A stretch of 64,000 bases of DNA, from assembly GCA_002813285.1 (NCBI GenBank), contig PHTZ01000001.1, forward strand, positions 1,108,501 to 1,172,500, in the 5' to 3' direction. Below the pieces are notes generated by a model. The model searched no databases, was not told the DNA's origin, and was given only the letters and a program-made list of their open reading frames with translations. Below are positions 52,516-62,566 of this stretch, piece by piece (within the stretch, counting starts at the first letter, position 1; each line of letters opens with the position of its first letter). Both the position numbers and the translations under genes were made by a program. The stretch comes from Flavobacteriaceae bacterium MAR_2009_75 (GTDB taxonomy: Bacteria; Bacteroidota; Bacteroidia; Flavobacteriales; Flavobacteriaceae).

Positions 52516-55500
52516 ATGAAAATCTTTAAAAGATTCGCTACCCCGCAAATTCTACCACTTTTAATTATTGCCGTCTTATGTCTTATCGGTTGTGATAACG
52601 AAAAAGAAAATCGTCTACAGATCAATTCGAACTCGCACATCGTGTTAGTGGGCAACAATCTTTGCTCAAGAATGATCAATTTCGGGCACTTTGAGACCGA
52701 GATGCAACTTCGCTACCCCAATGACTCTCTTTTTATTCGAAACATGTGTGATGGTGGAAATACGCCAGGCTTTAGACCCCATTCTTCTAGAAAATCTCCG
52801 TGGGCATTTCCTGGGGCAGAAAAATTTCATCAAAACGAGCTTGCCAATAATTCAGGAAGTATTGGTCATTTTCCTACTGAAGACGAATGGCTCTCAGAAC
52901 TAAAAGCAGATATTATAATCGCTTTTTTCGGGTATAGTGAGTCTTTCAATGGTTCCGAAGGACTTGAAAATTACAAAAAGGAATTACGTGCGTTCATAGC
53001 GCACACTAAAAATCAAAAATACAATGGTGCAAACGCGCCTCAATTGGCACTGGTCTCACCTATAGCTTTTGAGAATCTATCTGACCAAATGGATTTGCCC
53101 GATGGTACACAAGAGAACAAAAATCTAGAAATGTATACCGAGGCCATGAGAGAAGTAGCCGCTCAAGACAGTGTACTTTTTGTGAATGCGTTCGAGCCCA
53201 GTAAAGGTTGGATGGAAGCGGAAGAAGAAAATATTACTGCTGACGGATTTCAGTTAAACGATTTGGGGTACAAAAAATTAGCTGATTTGTTAGCTGACCA
53301 AATCTTTGAAGAAGATGACGCCTCTAATACAGATAGAATATTGGTGCATGAAGCTGTCAATGAAAAAAACTGGTTCTGGCATAACGACTTTAAAATACCA
53401 AATGGGGTTCATGCTTACGGGAGACGTTATGACCCTTTTGGCCCAGATAATTACCCCTACGAAATTGAAAAGATTCGTCAGATGACCGCTATAAGAGATA
53501 CGGCTATTTGGCAAGCCCTTCAAGGAAAAAAGATGGATCTGGCTATGGCCGATTCCAAGACTAGAGACCTGCCCGCGGTCAAAACCAATTATAAAGAAAG
53601 TGAAAAAAATGGCACTCCAGAATATCTCTACGGTGATGAAGCCCTTTCAAAAATTGATGTAGCCCCAGGTTACAAAATTGAACTTTTCGCCTCTGAGCAA
53701 GAATTTCCAGATTTGGCAAATCCCGTGCAAGTTTCCTTTGATAACAAAGGCCGATTATGGGTCGGGGTAATGCCCAGTTACCCACACTATAAGCCAGGGG
53801 ATTCAAAACCTAATGATAAACTCTTGATATTAGAAGATACAGATGGTGATAACAAAGCCGATAAGCAAACCGTATTCGCAGATGGGCTACACCTCACCAT
53901 CGGTTTTGAGTTTGCTCCGGAAGGGGTTTATGTTTCTCAAGGAACCAATCTTGTACTTTTAAAAGATACAGACGGCGATGATAAGGCCGATAAAACAGAA
54001 GTAATTCTCAGCGGATTTGACGACCATGATACCCACCATGCAATTAGCGCGTTTACAACCGACCCCTCAGGAGCCATTTATATGGGTGAAGGTGTGTTTT
54101 TACATACTAACGTTGAAACCGCCTATGGCACTGTTCGAGCCACCAATGGAGGGTTTTACCGCTATAGCCCGCAAAAACATCACCTAGAAAGAACGGCTCA
54201 ATTGTCGATTCCGAACCCTTGGGGTATTGCTTTCGATGACTGGGGCCAATACTTTTTTGCCCATACTTCAGGTCCTGATATGACCTGGATGATGCCGGGG
54301 TCTATCTTTCCGAGATATGGGCAAGCTTCACCACGACCAGAAAATTTAATCGAAGATAAGCATAGGGTAAGACCAACCTCTGGGCTCGAGTTTGTTTCAA
54401 GCAGACATTTTCCCGATAATATTCAAGGTGACCTATTAATTAATAATACTATAGGCTTTCTGGGTACCAAGCAACATACTATGGTCGATGACCCTAAGAC
54501 TGCGGGGTACCTTAGTAATCATAGACAAGATTTAGTATTTTCCGATGATAAAAATTTTAGACCGGTAGATATGGAGTTCGCTCCCGACGGCTCATTATAT
54601 TTAATCGACTGGAGTAACGTACTCATTGGTCACATGCAACACAATGCAAGAGACCCTCTTAGAGATCATGCCCACGGTAGAATTTATCGCATCACCTATC
54701 CATCACGTCCGTTAGTGGAGCCTGCAAAGGTTGATGGTGCCAGTATCGATGAATTACTTGATAACCTTAAACTTCCTGAATATCGTACAAGATACCGTAC
54801 AAGAAGAGAACTAAGGGCTAGAGATAAAGATGCTGTTCTTGAAAAATTAGAAACTTGGGTCAACAATCTAGACAAAGAAAACTCAGAATATGAACACCAT
54901 ATGCTAGAAGCCCTTTGGGTTACCTGGGCCTTAAATGATATCGATGTGGATATTCTCAAACAGGTTTTGAATGCTAACGACTTTAAGGCAAGGGCCGCCG
55001 CAGTAGGAGTATTGAGATTTAGTGGAGATCAAGTAGACGAAAAGGCCGACTTGCTTATGCAAGCCGCAAAAGACAAAAATGCAAGAGTAAGATTGGCAAC
55101 TTTAGTAGCTGCCTCTTGGATGGATAAGGAAATTGGTATTCCTATCGTAACCGAAGCGGGCAAAAAAGGTCTGGACAAGTGGATGCAAAAACCTTATGAA
55201 GCTGCTCTGGCTCATCTTAACGACCATAATTTGGGTGAAGAACCTAAAGAAACTATCGAAACCAGCCTAAAAGGGCGTGACCTTGAATTGCTACTTGCAG
55301 GGCAAGAAATTTATGAAAGGGAGGGGTTTTGTTCTACCTGCCACCAACCCGATGGTAAAGGTCTAGAAAGTTCAGGCTTTCCTCCTCTTGCAAAATCTCA
55401 ATGGGTGACCGGAGATGAAGAACGTTTGATCAAGTTAACGCTGAAAGGTATGATGGGGCCTATTGAAGTAAACGGGAAAAAATATCCTGGTCAAGTACCA

Positions 55501-55689
55501 ATGACTCCTTTTGGTGGTATGCTAAACGATGAGGAAATGGCTTCCGTTTTAACCTTCGTCAGAAATGCTTTCGAAAATGATGCCGCCCCTATTTCTCCTG
55601 AAAAAGTAAAAGAAATTAGAGCTGAAATTAAAGACAAGGAAGGTTTCTATTCTTCAGAAGAACTACTTAAAGAGCATCCCTTTAAATAA
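52516..55689 (+). CDS. PVC-type multidomain lipoprotein: SGNH-like, beta-propeller, HEAT and cytochrome c
   Basis: This 1057-aa protein has a lipobox at Cys26 (LIGCDNE). Residues ~38-265 are SGNH-hydrolase-like but degenerate: the GDSL position reads GNNL (46-49) and the catalytic His position reads Gln (DGFQLND, 243-249). Residues ~375-735 form the PVC-type propeller (VAPGYKIELFASE, DGDNKADKQTVFADGL, VDMEFAPDGSLYLIDWSN, HGRIYRITYP). HEAT-like helices follow, and a cytochrome c domain has heme site CSTCH at 939-943 and a later Met ligand candidate in VPMTPFGGML. Family members take part in oxidative sugar or glycan metabolism at the envelope; the precise reaction is unknown. Confidence 0.85.
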   Translation: MKIFKRFATPQILPLLIIAVLCLIGCDNEKENRLQINSNSHIVLVGNNLCSRMINFGHFETEMQLRYPNDSLFIRNMCDGGNTPGFRPHSSRKSPWAFPGAEKFHQNELANNSGSIGHFPTEDEWLSELKADIIIAFFGYSESFNGSEGLENYKKELRAFIAHTKNQKYNGANAPQLALVSPIAFENLSDQMDLPDGTQENKNLEMYTEAMREVAAQDSVLFVNAFEPSKGWMEAEEENITADGFQLNDLGYKKLADLLADQIFEEDDASNTDRILVHEAVNEKNWFWHNDFKIPNGVHAYGRRYDPFGPDNYPYEIEKIRQMTAIRDTAIWQALQGKKMDLAMADSKTRDLPAVKTNYKESEKNGTPEYLYGDEALSKIDVAPGYKIELFASEQEFPDLANPVQVSFDNKGRLWVGVMPSYPHYKPGDSKPNDKLLILEDTDGDNKADKQTVFADGLHLTIGFEFAPEGVYVSQGTNLVLLKDTDGDDKADKTEVILSGFDDHDTHHAISAFTTDPSGAIYMGEGVFLHTNVETAYGTVRATNGGFYRYSPQKHHLERTAQLSIPNPWGIAFDDWGQYFFAHTSGPDMTWMMPGSIFPRYGQASPRPENLIEDKHRVRPTSGLEFVSSRHFPDNIQGDLLINNTIGFLGTKQHTMVDDPKTAGYLSNHRQDLVFSDDKNFRPVDMEFAPDGSLYLIDWSNVLIGHMQHNARDPLRDHAHGRIYRITYPSRPLVEPAKVDGASIDELLDNLKLPEYRTRYRTRRELRARDKDAVLEKLETWVNNLDKENSEYEHHMLEALWVTWALNDIDVDILKQVLNANDFKARAAAVGVLRFSGDQVDEKADLLMQAAKDKNARVRLATLVAASWMDKEIGIPIVTEAGKKGLDKWMQKPYEAALAHLNDHNLGEEPKETIETSLKGRDLELLLAGQEIYEREGFCSTCHQPDGKGLESSGFPPLAKSQWVTGDEERLIKLTLKGMMGPIEVNGKKYPGQVPMTPFGGMLNDEEMASVLTFVRNAFENDAAPISPEKVKEIRAEIKDKEGFYSSEELLKEHPFK

Positions 55690-55700
55690 TAATTAAATCT

Positions 55701-55736
55701 AAAAAGCATTGTCGATATTATCAATAATGCTTTTTT
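55701..55736 (+). terminator. terminator after the PVC-type gene
   Basis: A 10-bp stem AAAAAGCATT / AATGCTTTTT (55701-55710 and 55726-55735) with a 15-nt loop ends in a T-run. It suggests that the PVC-type gene and susC are separate transcripts. Confidence 0.65.
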
Positions 55737-55837
55737 ATCCGCAAACCCATAACAACTTCTTAATTTAAAGACAAAAAAATAGAACTATTTGCAATGTAAG
55801 AGGTGGATTCGCAATTAGTACGAATTTACCTTTGGGA

Positions 55838-55845
55838 TAGATTTG
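55838..55845 (+). promoter_or_regulatory. -7 element upstream of the SusC-like gene
   Basis: TAGATTTG matches TAnnTTTG and lies 39 bp before the susC start. No convincing -33 TTG is found at the right spacing. Confidence 0.4.
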
Positions 55846-55884
55846 AATAGAACTCTATATCAACTAAATCAATCCTAACACATT

Positions 55885-58800
55885 ATGAATATTTCAGCTT
55901 TACACAAAAAGCGTTACTGGAGTTTTGCATTTTTTGCATTCTGTATTCTTTACGGAAACCCCTCCTTCGGTAACGAGCTAACTACAGAAAAAAAGTCTGT
56001 AAACAACAAGAACCATTTTCAAGATTTGACCGTTACAGGTACAATTCTTGACAATAACAATCAGCCCCTGCCAGGAGCAAGTATTGTAGAAAAAGGTACC
56101 TCAAACGGAACCCAATCAGATTTTGACGGGAATTTTGAATTAGAGGTCAGCGATGAAAATGCCACCTTGGTCATTTCATACATCGGCTTTGCAAGTCAAG
56201 AAGTGAATCTTGCAGGGCAAACTTCAATCAACGTATCGTTAAAAGAAGATGCCGCCAACTTAGATGAAGTGGTGGTTATAGGTTACGGTACACAGAAGAA
56301 AAGTGATCTGACCGGTGCTGTGGGCTCGGTTAAGGCAGAGGAACTGGCTGAACGACCGGCCGCTTCTTTGAACCAAGCCATGGCCGGTAAAGTTGCAGGT
56401 GTCAATATCACCTCAGGGTCAGGTAGGCCAGGTGGAAGAACAACGGTACGAATTCGTGGGAACACCTCGGTAAGTATTGCCAATACCCCTTTATACGTAA
56501 TCGATGGTGTAATTCTAAATGCTGTTAATCTACCCAATGGCAGTACACCCATCGACTACATGAACCCTAATGACATTGAATCTATCGAGGTTTTAAAGGA
56601 TGCTTCCGCAACTGCTATTTATGGAGCCCGTGGAGCGAACGGTGTTATTTTGGTAACCACAAAAAGAGGTACCTCATCGGGTACCACCCGACTCAACTAC
56701 GATGTAGATTTTAGTTTAGGTACATTACCCAAAAAACTAGATCTTTTAAATTCGGAAGAGTTTCTTCGTGTTGAAGAAATAGCATACGCTAATGCTGAAA
56801 AATACGACCCTGCCGGATGGGCGGGAGGAGCATACACCGATCCAACGACCAAAAGAACCGACCCTAGGCTCTTTGATTCGGAGGGCAACCCCCTTTATGA
56901 CACCGATTGGCAAGATGAGGCCATAAGGGCTTCCTTCACCCAAAATCACCAATTATCATTTACTGGCGGAACCCAAAAAGGAAACTACGGATTGTTCATG
57001 GGTTTTCGTGATGAAGAAGGCCTTATCGTAGAATCATGGTTAAAACGCTACTCCGGAAGGTTTACTCTAGACACTGAGGTTACCGATTGGTTAAAAGTAG
57101 GAGGTAGCTTAAGTTATAACGATCAAAATGAAAAACAAGTGGATCAACTTGGCGGCGGTGGCATCACCACAATGCGCCAGGTATTCGAAGCGTTACCGAT
57201 TATACCGGTACGCTATGAAGATGGCACTTGGGGTTCCAATATCGATTACCCCGGTATGGAAGGTGGCGGAAGCCCTGTAGCAGTTGCGAACGACCGACGT
57301 TATTTCTTAAAGACCCAAACCGTTTTAGGAAATTTCTATAGCAACATCTCATTCAACAAAAATCTACAATTGCGTACAACAATTGGCACAAATATCATTA
57401 ACCAGCGTAATGACTATTATGGCGGGCGTGATTTAAGATATATTGCCCGACCAGATGGTGCTGCTTCTGTAAGCAACAATAGGTTTAATTCATGGCAGTT
57501 CGAAAATTATTTGACCTATAACAAAGAATTCAATGCCGATAATTCGCTAACAGCTATGTTGGGTCTCTCTTGGCAGCACATTGACGAGTTCAGGGCTACT
57601 GCATCGACCCGTGGGTTTGCAGATGACTTTTATGGCTTCAACAATCTTGGGGCCGGATCTAATCCACAGACCCCAACCTCAAGCAAAATTGCCTACGGAC
57701 TTAACTCCTACTTCGGGCGAGTTAATTACAACTACAAGAGCAAATATCTTTTGACTTTAACAGGTAGGGCCGATGGGTCATCGAAATTCGGTCCGGAGAA
57801 TCAATTTGCTTTCTTTCCTTCTGCGGCATTGGCATGGCGCGTATCGGGAGAAGATTTTCTATCACAAAACGAAACCATATCAAATCTCAAAATACGGGCA
57901 AGTTATGGTGCCACAGGTAATTCAGAAATACCAGCCTACCGTGCATTGGCCGGCTTATCCAATGGCACTGTAATTTTTAATGGCGATCGCGCATCTTATT
58001 CCATACCCCAACGTATGGCCAACCCAGATTTAAAATGGGAAAAGACCGAGCAAGTAGACGCCGGGCTTGAACTGGGGCTTTTTCAAAATAGAATTGCTCT
58101 AGAACTAGATTTTTACCGAAAACTGACTACCGATATGCTACTTGATGCCCCGGTACCCTCTTCAAGCGGCTTCTCGAATGTGTTTAGAAATGTAGGCAGT
58201 CTCGAAAATAAGGGTATTGAAATCAACTTAAACACGATCAATGTAGACAATGAACTTTTTGGTTGGAGCAGCAACTTTAATATCTCTATTAACAAAAACG
58301 AGGTCGTAGCCCTCTCAGGAGGTTCTGATATATTCTTGGGATCTACTTTAATTCGTGAGGGTGAAGCCCTTGGTACTTTCTTTGGATATATTGATGAAGG
58401 AACTTGGAATACCGACGAGGCCGATCAAGCTGCAATTTACGACAGACTCCCCGGTGATATTAAATATCGTGATTTAAACGATGACGGAGCGATTAACAGT
58501 GATGACCGGGCGATTATCGGAAAAGGTATTCCCGATGGTTTCGGAACCTTTTCAAATACCTTTAGATATGGTAACCTTGAACTTTTGGTCGATTTGCAAT
58601 TTCAATATGGCAATAGTGTAATGTACCGTGACGAGCATTCCGCTGAAGATCGCCAAACCATTGCCAACAGTTTTGCAACTGTATTAAATGCTTGGACACC
58701 CGACAATCAAGATACCGAAATTGCTCAGATAAGACCGATTGCAGCGGGGTATGATACCAACAACGATTCTGGAAAATTAAAGGATGCATCTTTTTTAAGG

Positions 58801-59028
58801 GGAAGAAACCTCATGCTATCCTATGTGTTCAAACCAGAATTGGTAGAACGTTTGCATTTAAATAGACTAAGACTTTACACCTCGGTGCAGAACTTTTTTG
58901 TGGCAACCAAATATCCAGGTTATGACCCGGAAAGTTCTAATGGTAGCGGACCATTTGACCAAGGTTTTTCCTTATACGATTATCCGAGACCTCGAACCTT
59001 TATGGTAGGATTAAATGTTGGACTATAA
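55885..59028 (+). CDS. SusC/RagA-family TonB-dependent outer membrane transporter
   Basis: This 1047-aa outer-membrane protein imports an oligosaccharide or similar ligand using TonB energy. After a signal peptide there is a carboxypeptidase-D-like domain (TVTGTILDNNNQPLPGASIVEKGTSNGT). A TonB-box-like segment follows (LDEVVVIGYGTQKKSDLTGAVGSV), then the plug (RIRGNTSVSIANTPLYVIDGV, IESIEVLKDASATAIYGARGANGVILVTTKRG) and a long beta-barrel. It pairs with the SusD-like gene 19 bp downstream. No anti-sigma factor interaction domain is seen at the N-terminus. Confidence 0.94.
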   Translation: MNISALHKKRYWSFAFFAFCILYGNPSFGNELTTEKKSVNNKNHFQDLTVTGTILDNNNQPLPGASIVEKGTSNGTQSDFDGNFELEVSDENATLVISYIGFASQEVNLAGQTSINVSLKEDAANLDEVVVIGYGTQKKSDLTGAVGSVKAEELAERPAASLNQAMAGKVAGVNITSGSGRPGGRTTVRIRGNTSVSIANTPLYVIDGVILNAVNLPNGSTPIDYMNPNDIESIEVLKDASATAIYGARGANGVILVTTKRGTSSGTTRLNYDVDFSLGTLPKKLDLLNSEEFLRVEEIAYANAEKYDPAGWAGGAYTDPTTKRTDPRLFDSEGNPLYDTDWQDEAIRASFTQNHQLSFTGGTQKGNYGLFMGFRDEEGLIVESWLKRYSGRFTLDTEVTDWLKVGGSLSYNDQNEKQVDQLGGGGITTMRQVFEALPIIPVRYEDGTWGSNIDYPGMEGGGSPVAVANDRRYFLKTQTVLGNFYSNISFNKNLQLRTTIGTNIINQRNDYYGGRDLRYIARPDGAASVSNNRFNSWQFENYLTYNKEFNADNSLTAMLGLSWQHIDEFRATASTRGFADDFYGFNNLGAGSNPQTPTSSKIAYGLNSYFGRVNYNYKSKYLLTLTGRADGSSKFGPENQFAFFPSAALAWRVSGEDFLSQNETISNLKIRASYGATGNSEIPAYRALAGLSNGTVIFNGDRASYSIPQRMANPDLKWEKTEQVDAGLELGLFQNRIALELDFYRKLTTDMLLDAPVPSSSGFSNVFRNVGSLENKGIEINLNTINVDNELFGWSSNFNISINKNEVVALSGGSDIFLGSTLIREGEALGTFFGYIDEGTWNTDEADQAAIYDRLPGDIKYRDLNDDGAINSDDRAIIGKGIPDGFGTFSNTFRYGNLELLVDLQFQYGNSVMYRDEHSAEDRQTIANSFATVLNAWTPDNQDTEIAQIRPIAAGYDTNNDSGKLKDASFLRGRNLMLSYVFKPELVERLHLNRLRLYTSVQNFFVATKYPGYDPESSNGSGPFDQGFSLYDYPRPRTFMVGLNVGL

Positions 59029-59047
59029 CAATATAAAAGATAAAAGA

Positions 59048-60556
59048 ATGAAAATCTATAGCAACTTTATAAGAACTATAGCCGTCATAACCGCAGTATC
59101 AAGCATAACGGCCTGTAGTGACTTTTTAGAAGAAGAAGACGAGTCGAACTTCACGACCGACACCTATTTTACCAAAGCGGAACATGCTGAAAGTGCCGTG
59201 AATGGTATTTACGAACCTCTAGTTCCCATTACCAGTAGTGGTTTTGGTGGGGGAACTTGGTTGATGCTCGAATTTGCCACAGGTCTGGCGAATACAGCCC
59301 TAGGGCAAGCCACCAATATTTATTTGGTAAAAGATTTGATTAATAATTCGGATAACGGTTATGGAAATAGCTTTTGGAACGAATATTACACCGGCATATC
59401 AAGGGCGAACCTGGCTATTGAAAAAATTCCGGATATTAATATGGATGAAGCCGAGAAACAGAATTACTTGGCCGAAGCTAAATTCTTCAGGGCATACTAT
59501 TACTTTGGTCTGGTTCGAATGTTCGGGAATATTCCGATTATAACCAGTTCCGTTGATTTAAGTTCGGAACAATTATATCCGGAACAAGCTTCTACCGAAG
59601 CAGTTTATGACTTGATTTTAAGTGACCTAACTGAAGCGGAAAACTCAACCCTACCTTGGAGAGATGAATCTGGCCGGGTCTCGTTAGGGGCCGTCAAAAC
59701 CCTTTTGGCAGATGTATATTTGACAATGGCGGGCTACCCACTTCAGCAAACCGAAAATTATTCGCTTGCCGCCGCAAAGGCCAAGGAGGTAATCGATTCC
59801 GGAGAGTTCTCACTTTTTGACACTTATGATGAGCTTCATGATCCAGCCACCAAGAATACGGGAGAATACATCTTTATGACCCAATTTGCGGCCAATATTC
59901 AATCGGGCAATTGGCAACCTGCAATTTTGCCCTACAATTTAGGTATATCGGCCTATTCGGCCCAGACTGGGGGTATCTTCTCAACAAACGAATTTGCAGA
60001 TTCATATGAAGAAGGTGACAAACGAGCTGAAGAAAAGCAGTTTTATTTTAGAAGTTACTCACTCGAGGCCGATAGAAGCGATAGCACCAACCTGGGCGCT
60101 CCATATCTCTTCAAACATTTTGATATTGCCGCCAATGAAGAATCTGCCCAATCTGATTTAAACTGGAGTCTATATCGTTATGCCGATGTTCTTTTAATGT
60201 ATGCGGAAGCCGCCAACGAAGCAGAGTCTGGCCCAACCGCCGCTGCATATGAGGCTGTCAACTTAATCAGGCAACGTGCAGAACTAGCAGATTTGGCCGG
60301 ATTAACGCAAGATGACTTTAGAGAGGCAGTTCGCATTGAAAGAGTGCATGAGCTAAGTTTCGAAAACAAAACTTGGTATGATATGGCCAGATGGAGAAAA
60401 GCATATAATCCTGAAACTAATGAATTAGAAGACTTTGTAGGCCATACATACACCTACTTACCGAACAAGGCACTGTCAGAAAGAGAGTTGTTGTTTCCTA
60501 TACCGACCTCTGAAATGCAGAATAATCCAAACCTAGTACAAAATTCTGGGTACTAA
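59048..60556 (+). CDS. SusD/RagB-family nutrient-binding lipoprotein
   Basis: The 502-aa lipoprotein is the lid partner of the SusC-like transporter. A lipobox ends at Cys23 (SITACSD). SusD features are seen in order: DTYFTKAEHAESAVNGIYEPL, ARANLAIEKIPDI-like TPR region, AEAKFFRAYYYFGLVRMFGNIPI, and the C-terminal RYADVLLMYAEAANEA ... INLIRQRA-type region (VNLIRQRAELADL) and ERVHELSFENKTWYDMARWR. I use the ATG at 59048, which gives a normal signal peptide; an in-frame ATG at 59015 would overlap susC and add eleven residues. Confidence 0.94.
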   Translation: MKIYSNFIRTIAVITAVSSITACSDFLEEEDESNFTTDTYFTKAEHAESAVNGIYEPLVPITSSGFGGGTWLMLEFATGLANTALGQATNIYLVKDLINNSDNGYGNSFWNEYYTGISRANLAIEKIPDINMDEAEKQNYLAEAKFFRAYYYFGLVRMFGNIPIITSSVDLSSEQLYPEQASTEAVYDLILSDLTEAENSTLPWRDESGRVSLGAVKTLLADVYLTMAGYPLQQTENYSLAAAKAKEVIDSGEFSLFDTYDELHDPATKNTGEYIFMTQFAANIQSGNWQPAILPYNLGISAYSAQTGGIFSTNEFADSYEEGDKRAEEKQFYFRSYSLEADRSDSTNLGAPYLFKHFDIAANEESAQSDLNWSLYRYADVLLMYAEAANEAESGPTAAAYEAVNLIRQRAELADLAGLTQDDFREAVRIERVHELSFENKTWYDMARWRKAYNPETNELEDFVGHTYTYLPNKALSERELLFPIPTSEMQNNPNLVQNSGY

Positions 60557-60934
60557 ATTCTACCGAATTTAGAAAAATACTCTTGTTGAGTAGTAGTTAG
60601 TTAGTAGTGATGATAACCCTTGGTGATGACCAGGGGTTATTTCATTACAAAAAACAGTCTCCTATAGATTAAAGTGTGTGATTTTAAAGAGGTTTTAATA
60701 GCTCATAATCTGGGCTTAATTATCATCTTTTCGAGCTTCGCCCGTTCCTTCTATTCGCTATGATGTATTACTTGAATGTTGCTTGAGGTATACTTCGATT
60801 TACTACATTATTTCCAGCACTTTGAAAGCACTTTCAAAAGTGAAAGAATTTAAAATAAGACTAGCGGCCCAATTTTAAAATTCTTTACTAATCGTCCCCA
60901 CTAGATTACTTACTTTATCTAGTAGACCGATTAA
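60557..60934. other. 378-bp gap between convergent susD and symporter genes
   Basis: The left part holds the susD terminator (60613-60640). Further right a perfect inverted repeat TTTGAAAG-CA-CTTTCAAA (60821-60838) overlaps another, CTTTCA-AAAG-TGAAAG. Near the symporter stop ACTAGAT/ATCTAGT forms a weak hairpin. No gene is seen. Confidence 0.5.
60613..60640 (+). terminator. terminator after the SusD-like gene
   Basis: An 11-bp stem ATAACCCTTGG / CCAGGGGTTAT (one T-G pair) with loop TGATGA is followed by TTTCATT. The stem is strong, the T-run weak. Confidence 0.6.
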
Positions 60935-62344
60935 TTAGATAGCTGTAGCTTCATCCTTTCTAATTAAAACAACTTCGATAAAAGCAGAACCCGCTAAGGT
61001 TATGAATAAAATGATTTCTGTCTGAAGCATAAGTATTTGCCCCGGAAACACCCCAAGCTTAGAAAGTATAAAAGTCAAAAGAGCAAGCAACGTAGCTATC
61101 GGCATCAACAAGGTCAGTTTTTTGGTGCTGAGTATACCCACTAAAATCATGGGTGCCATCATGGCCGTACCTGTAAAACTCGTTCGAGCCAAAAGAACTA
61201 GATGTTCGGTACTGACTATGGAAAAAATTAAGGCTAACAACCCAAAAACTACTATGAATATTCTACTCAACGAAACAGCCTTACTATCTTCTATGCTCAA
61301 TAGGGAACGTAATTCAGAACCTAAGGCAAATATTTGAGAATCGGAGGTTGAAATTGCTGCCGCTACCAATCCAATAAGTCCAAGCGCAGCGATACCGGAA
61401 GCTTGGTCGTATAAAAGTACATGACCGATAAAATCTTGGGTCGAAGCTTCAGGGTAAAGTACAGCACCGTACATACCCATAAACATGGTCGGCAAGATGA
61501 TAAGAATAGCCACTACCCCTAGACCTATAGCCATTTTTCTTAGTGAAGCACTATTTTTCATAATGACGACCCGAGTTGATATCTGTGGTTGAGTGAATGG
61601 CAAGCTTATTATTGCAATAGCTGAAATAATAAAGAACTGTACCGAAAACAATCCCTTGGGTCCGGGTACAGATAGTAGCTTTTCGTTTACCGAAGCTACT
61701 TTATCGAACATCGATTCTATGCTTCCGAAATGTGCGATACAGTTATAACCAACCACCCAAATGGTAAAAAACAACAAAAGGCCTTGTAAGGTATCGTTAT
61801 ACATAATAGCTCTCAACCCACCCGTTTCACTATAAATTATCATAACGGCGACTATAATCAAGCTCCATGACCATACGGGAATGGCATCAGGAAAAGCGGC
61901 ATTTAGAAATATCGAAATTCCGCTAATCTGAACAGCTATATAGGGTATTAAAAAGACGACTGCTCCACCAAATGCTACATAACCTGCTAATTTTGAGCCG
62001 TAGGTCGAGACCATTAAACCTGACATACCTTTAAAATCAAGTTTACGCGCCTTTCGCCGTAAAATTTCCCCTACCCTAATCAGTCCGTACACCATCATAG
62101 TATCCGAAACCGCGAGAAAAATCCATGCCCCGATTCCATGTGTTCTAAAAAAATCGGGCATTCCTATTACCGTAAATGCACTGAACAATGTAGCGGCTGT
62201 GGTAAACAATCCAATTACAAATCCAATATTACCTCCACCCAATAAATAGTTCGAAGTGGTCTTAACTTTAACTCTGGTTCGTTTCAACAAGAAGATAAGT
62301 ATGGCCAAATAGATAACTGCGGCTATAATAAATTTAGTCAGCAT
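60935..62344 (-). CDS. sodium:solute symporter (SSS family)
   Basis: This 469-aa inner-membrane protein has about thirteen helices and the SSS pattern: TTSNYLLGGGNIGFVIGLFTTAATLFSAFTVIGMPDFFRTHG near the N-terminus, SETGGLRAIMYNDTLQGLLLF in the middle, and LPFTQPQISTRVVIMKNS followed by LGLIGLVAAAISTSDSQIFALGSELRSLL. It imports an organic solute with sodium. Its start overlaps the small membrane gene by 11 bp, which indicates a two-component symporter. The substrate is unknown. Confidence 0.88.
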   Translation of the reverse strand: MLTKFIIAAVIYLAILIFLLKRTRVKVKTTSNYLLGGGNIGFVIGLFTTAATLFSAFTVIGMPDFFRTHGIGAWIFLAVSDTMMVYGLIRVGEILRRKARKLDFKGMSGLMVSTYGSKLAGYVAFGGAVVFLIPYIAVQISGISIFLNAAFPDAIPVWSWSLIIVAVMIIYSETGGLRAIMYNDTLQGLLLFFTIWVVGYNCIAHFGSIESMFDKVASVNEKLLSVPGPKGLFSVQFFIISAIAIISLPFTQPQISTRVVIMKNSASLRKMAIGLGVVAILIILPTMFMGMYGAVLYPEASTQDFIGHVLLYDQASGIAALGLIGLVAAAISTSDSQIFALGSELRSLLSIEDSKAVSLSRIFIVVFGLLALIFSIVSTEHLVLLARTSFTGTAMMAPMILVGILSTKKLTLLMPIATLLALLTFILSKLGVFPGQILMLQTEIILFITLAGSAFIEVVLIRKDEATAI

Positions 62345-62555
62345 GAGTACCCTCTTTATTTACGAGTGAGACTAAATATGCCAGAACCACAAAGATTATG
62401 CTTATCAAAAACCCGACCCACATGGTATAGGGTACCCCTAAAAAAAACGGACCAGTAGTATTTTTAGGGAGTACTAAAGGGGTGAACGTAGCTATAAAAG
62501 TCAGTAGGGCCAGACTATCAAGAATAAGTAATATCGGTTTGACTTGTTTTTTCAT
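62334..62555 (-). CDS. small two-helix membrane protein (DUF3311-like symporter partner)
   Basis: This 73-aa protein has two helices, LLILDSLALLTFIATFTPLVL and PYTMWVGFLISIIFVVLAYLVSLV. Between them is the segment TTGPFFLGVPYTMW, which fits the DUF3311 pattern of small proteins that accompany SSS symporters. It overlaps the symporter gene by 11 bp and follows the SDR gene by 11 bp. Confidence 0.78.
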   Translation of the reverse strand: MKKQVKPILLILDSLALLTFIATFTPLVLPKNTTGPFFLGVPYTMWVGFLISIIFVVLAYLVSLVNKEGTHAD

Positions 62556-62566
62556 AAATGGATTTC

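Noticed and set aside
60821..60846. TTTGAAAG/CTTTCAAA repeats as an operator
   Set aside because: They lie between convergent gene ends, away from any start, so a regulatory role is not supported.
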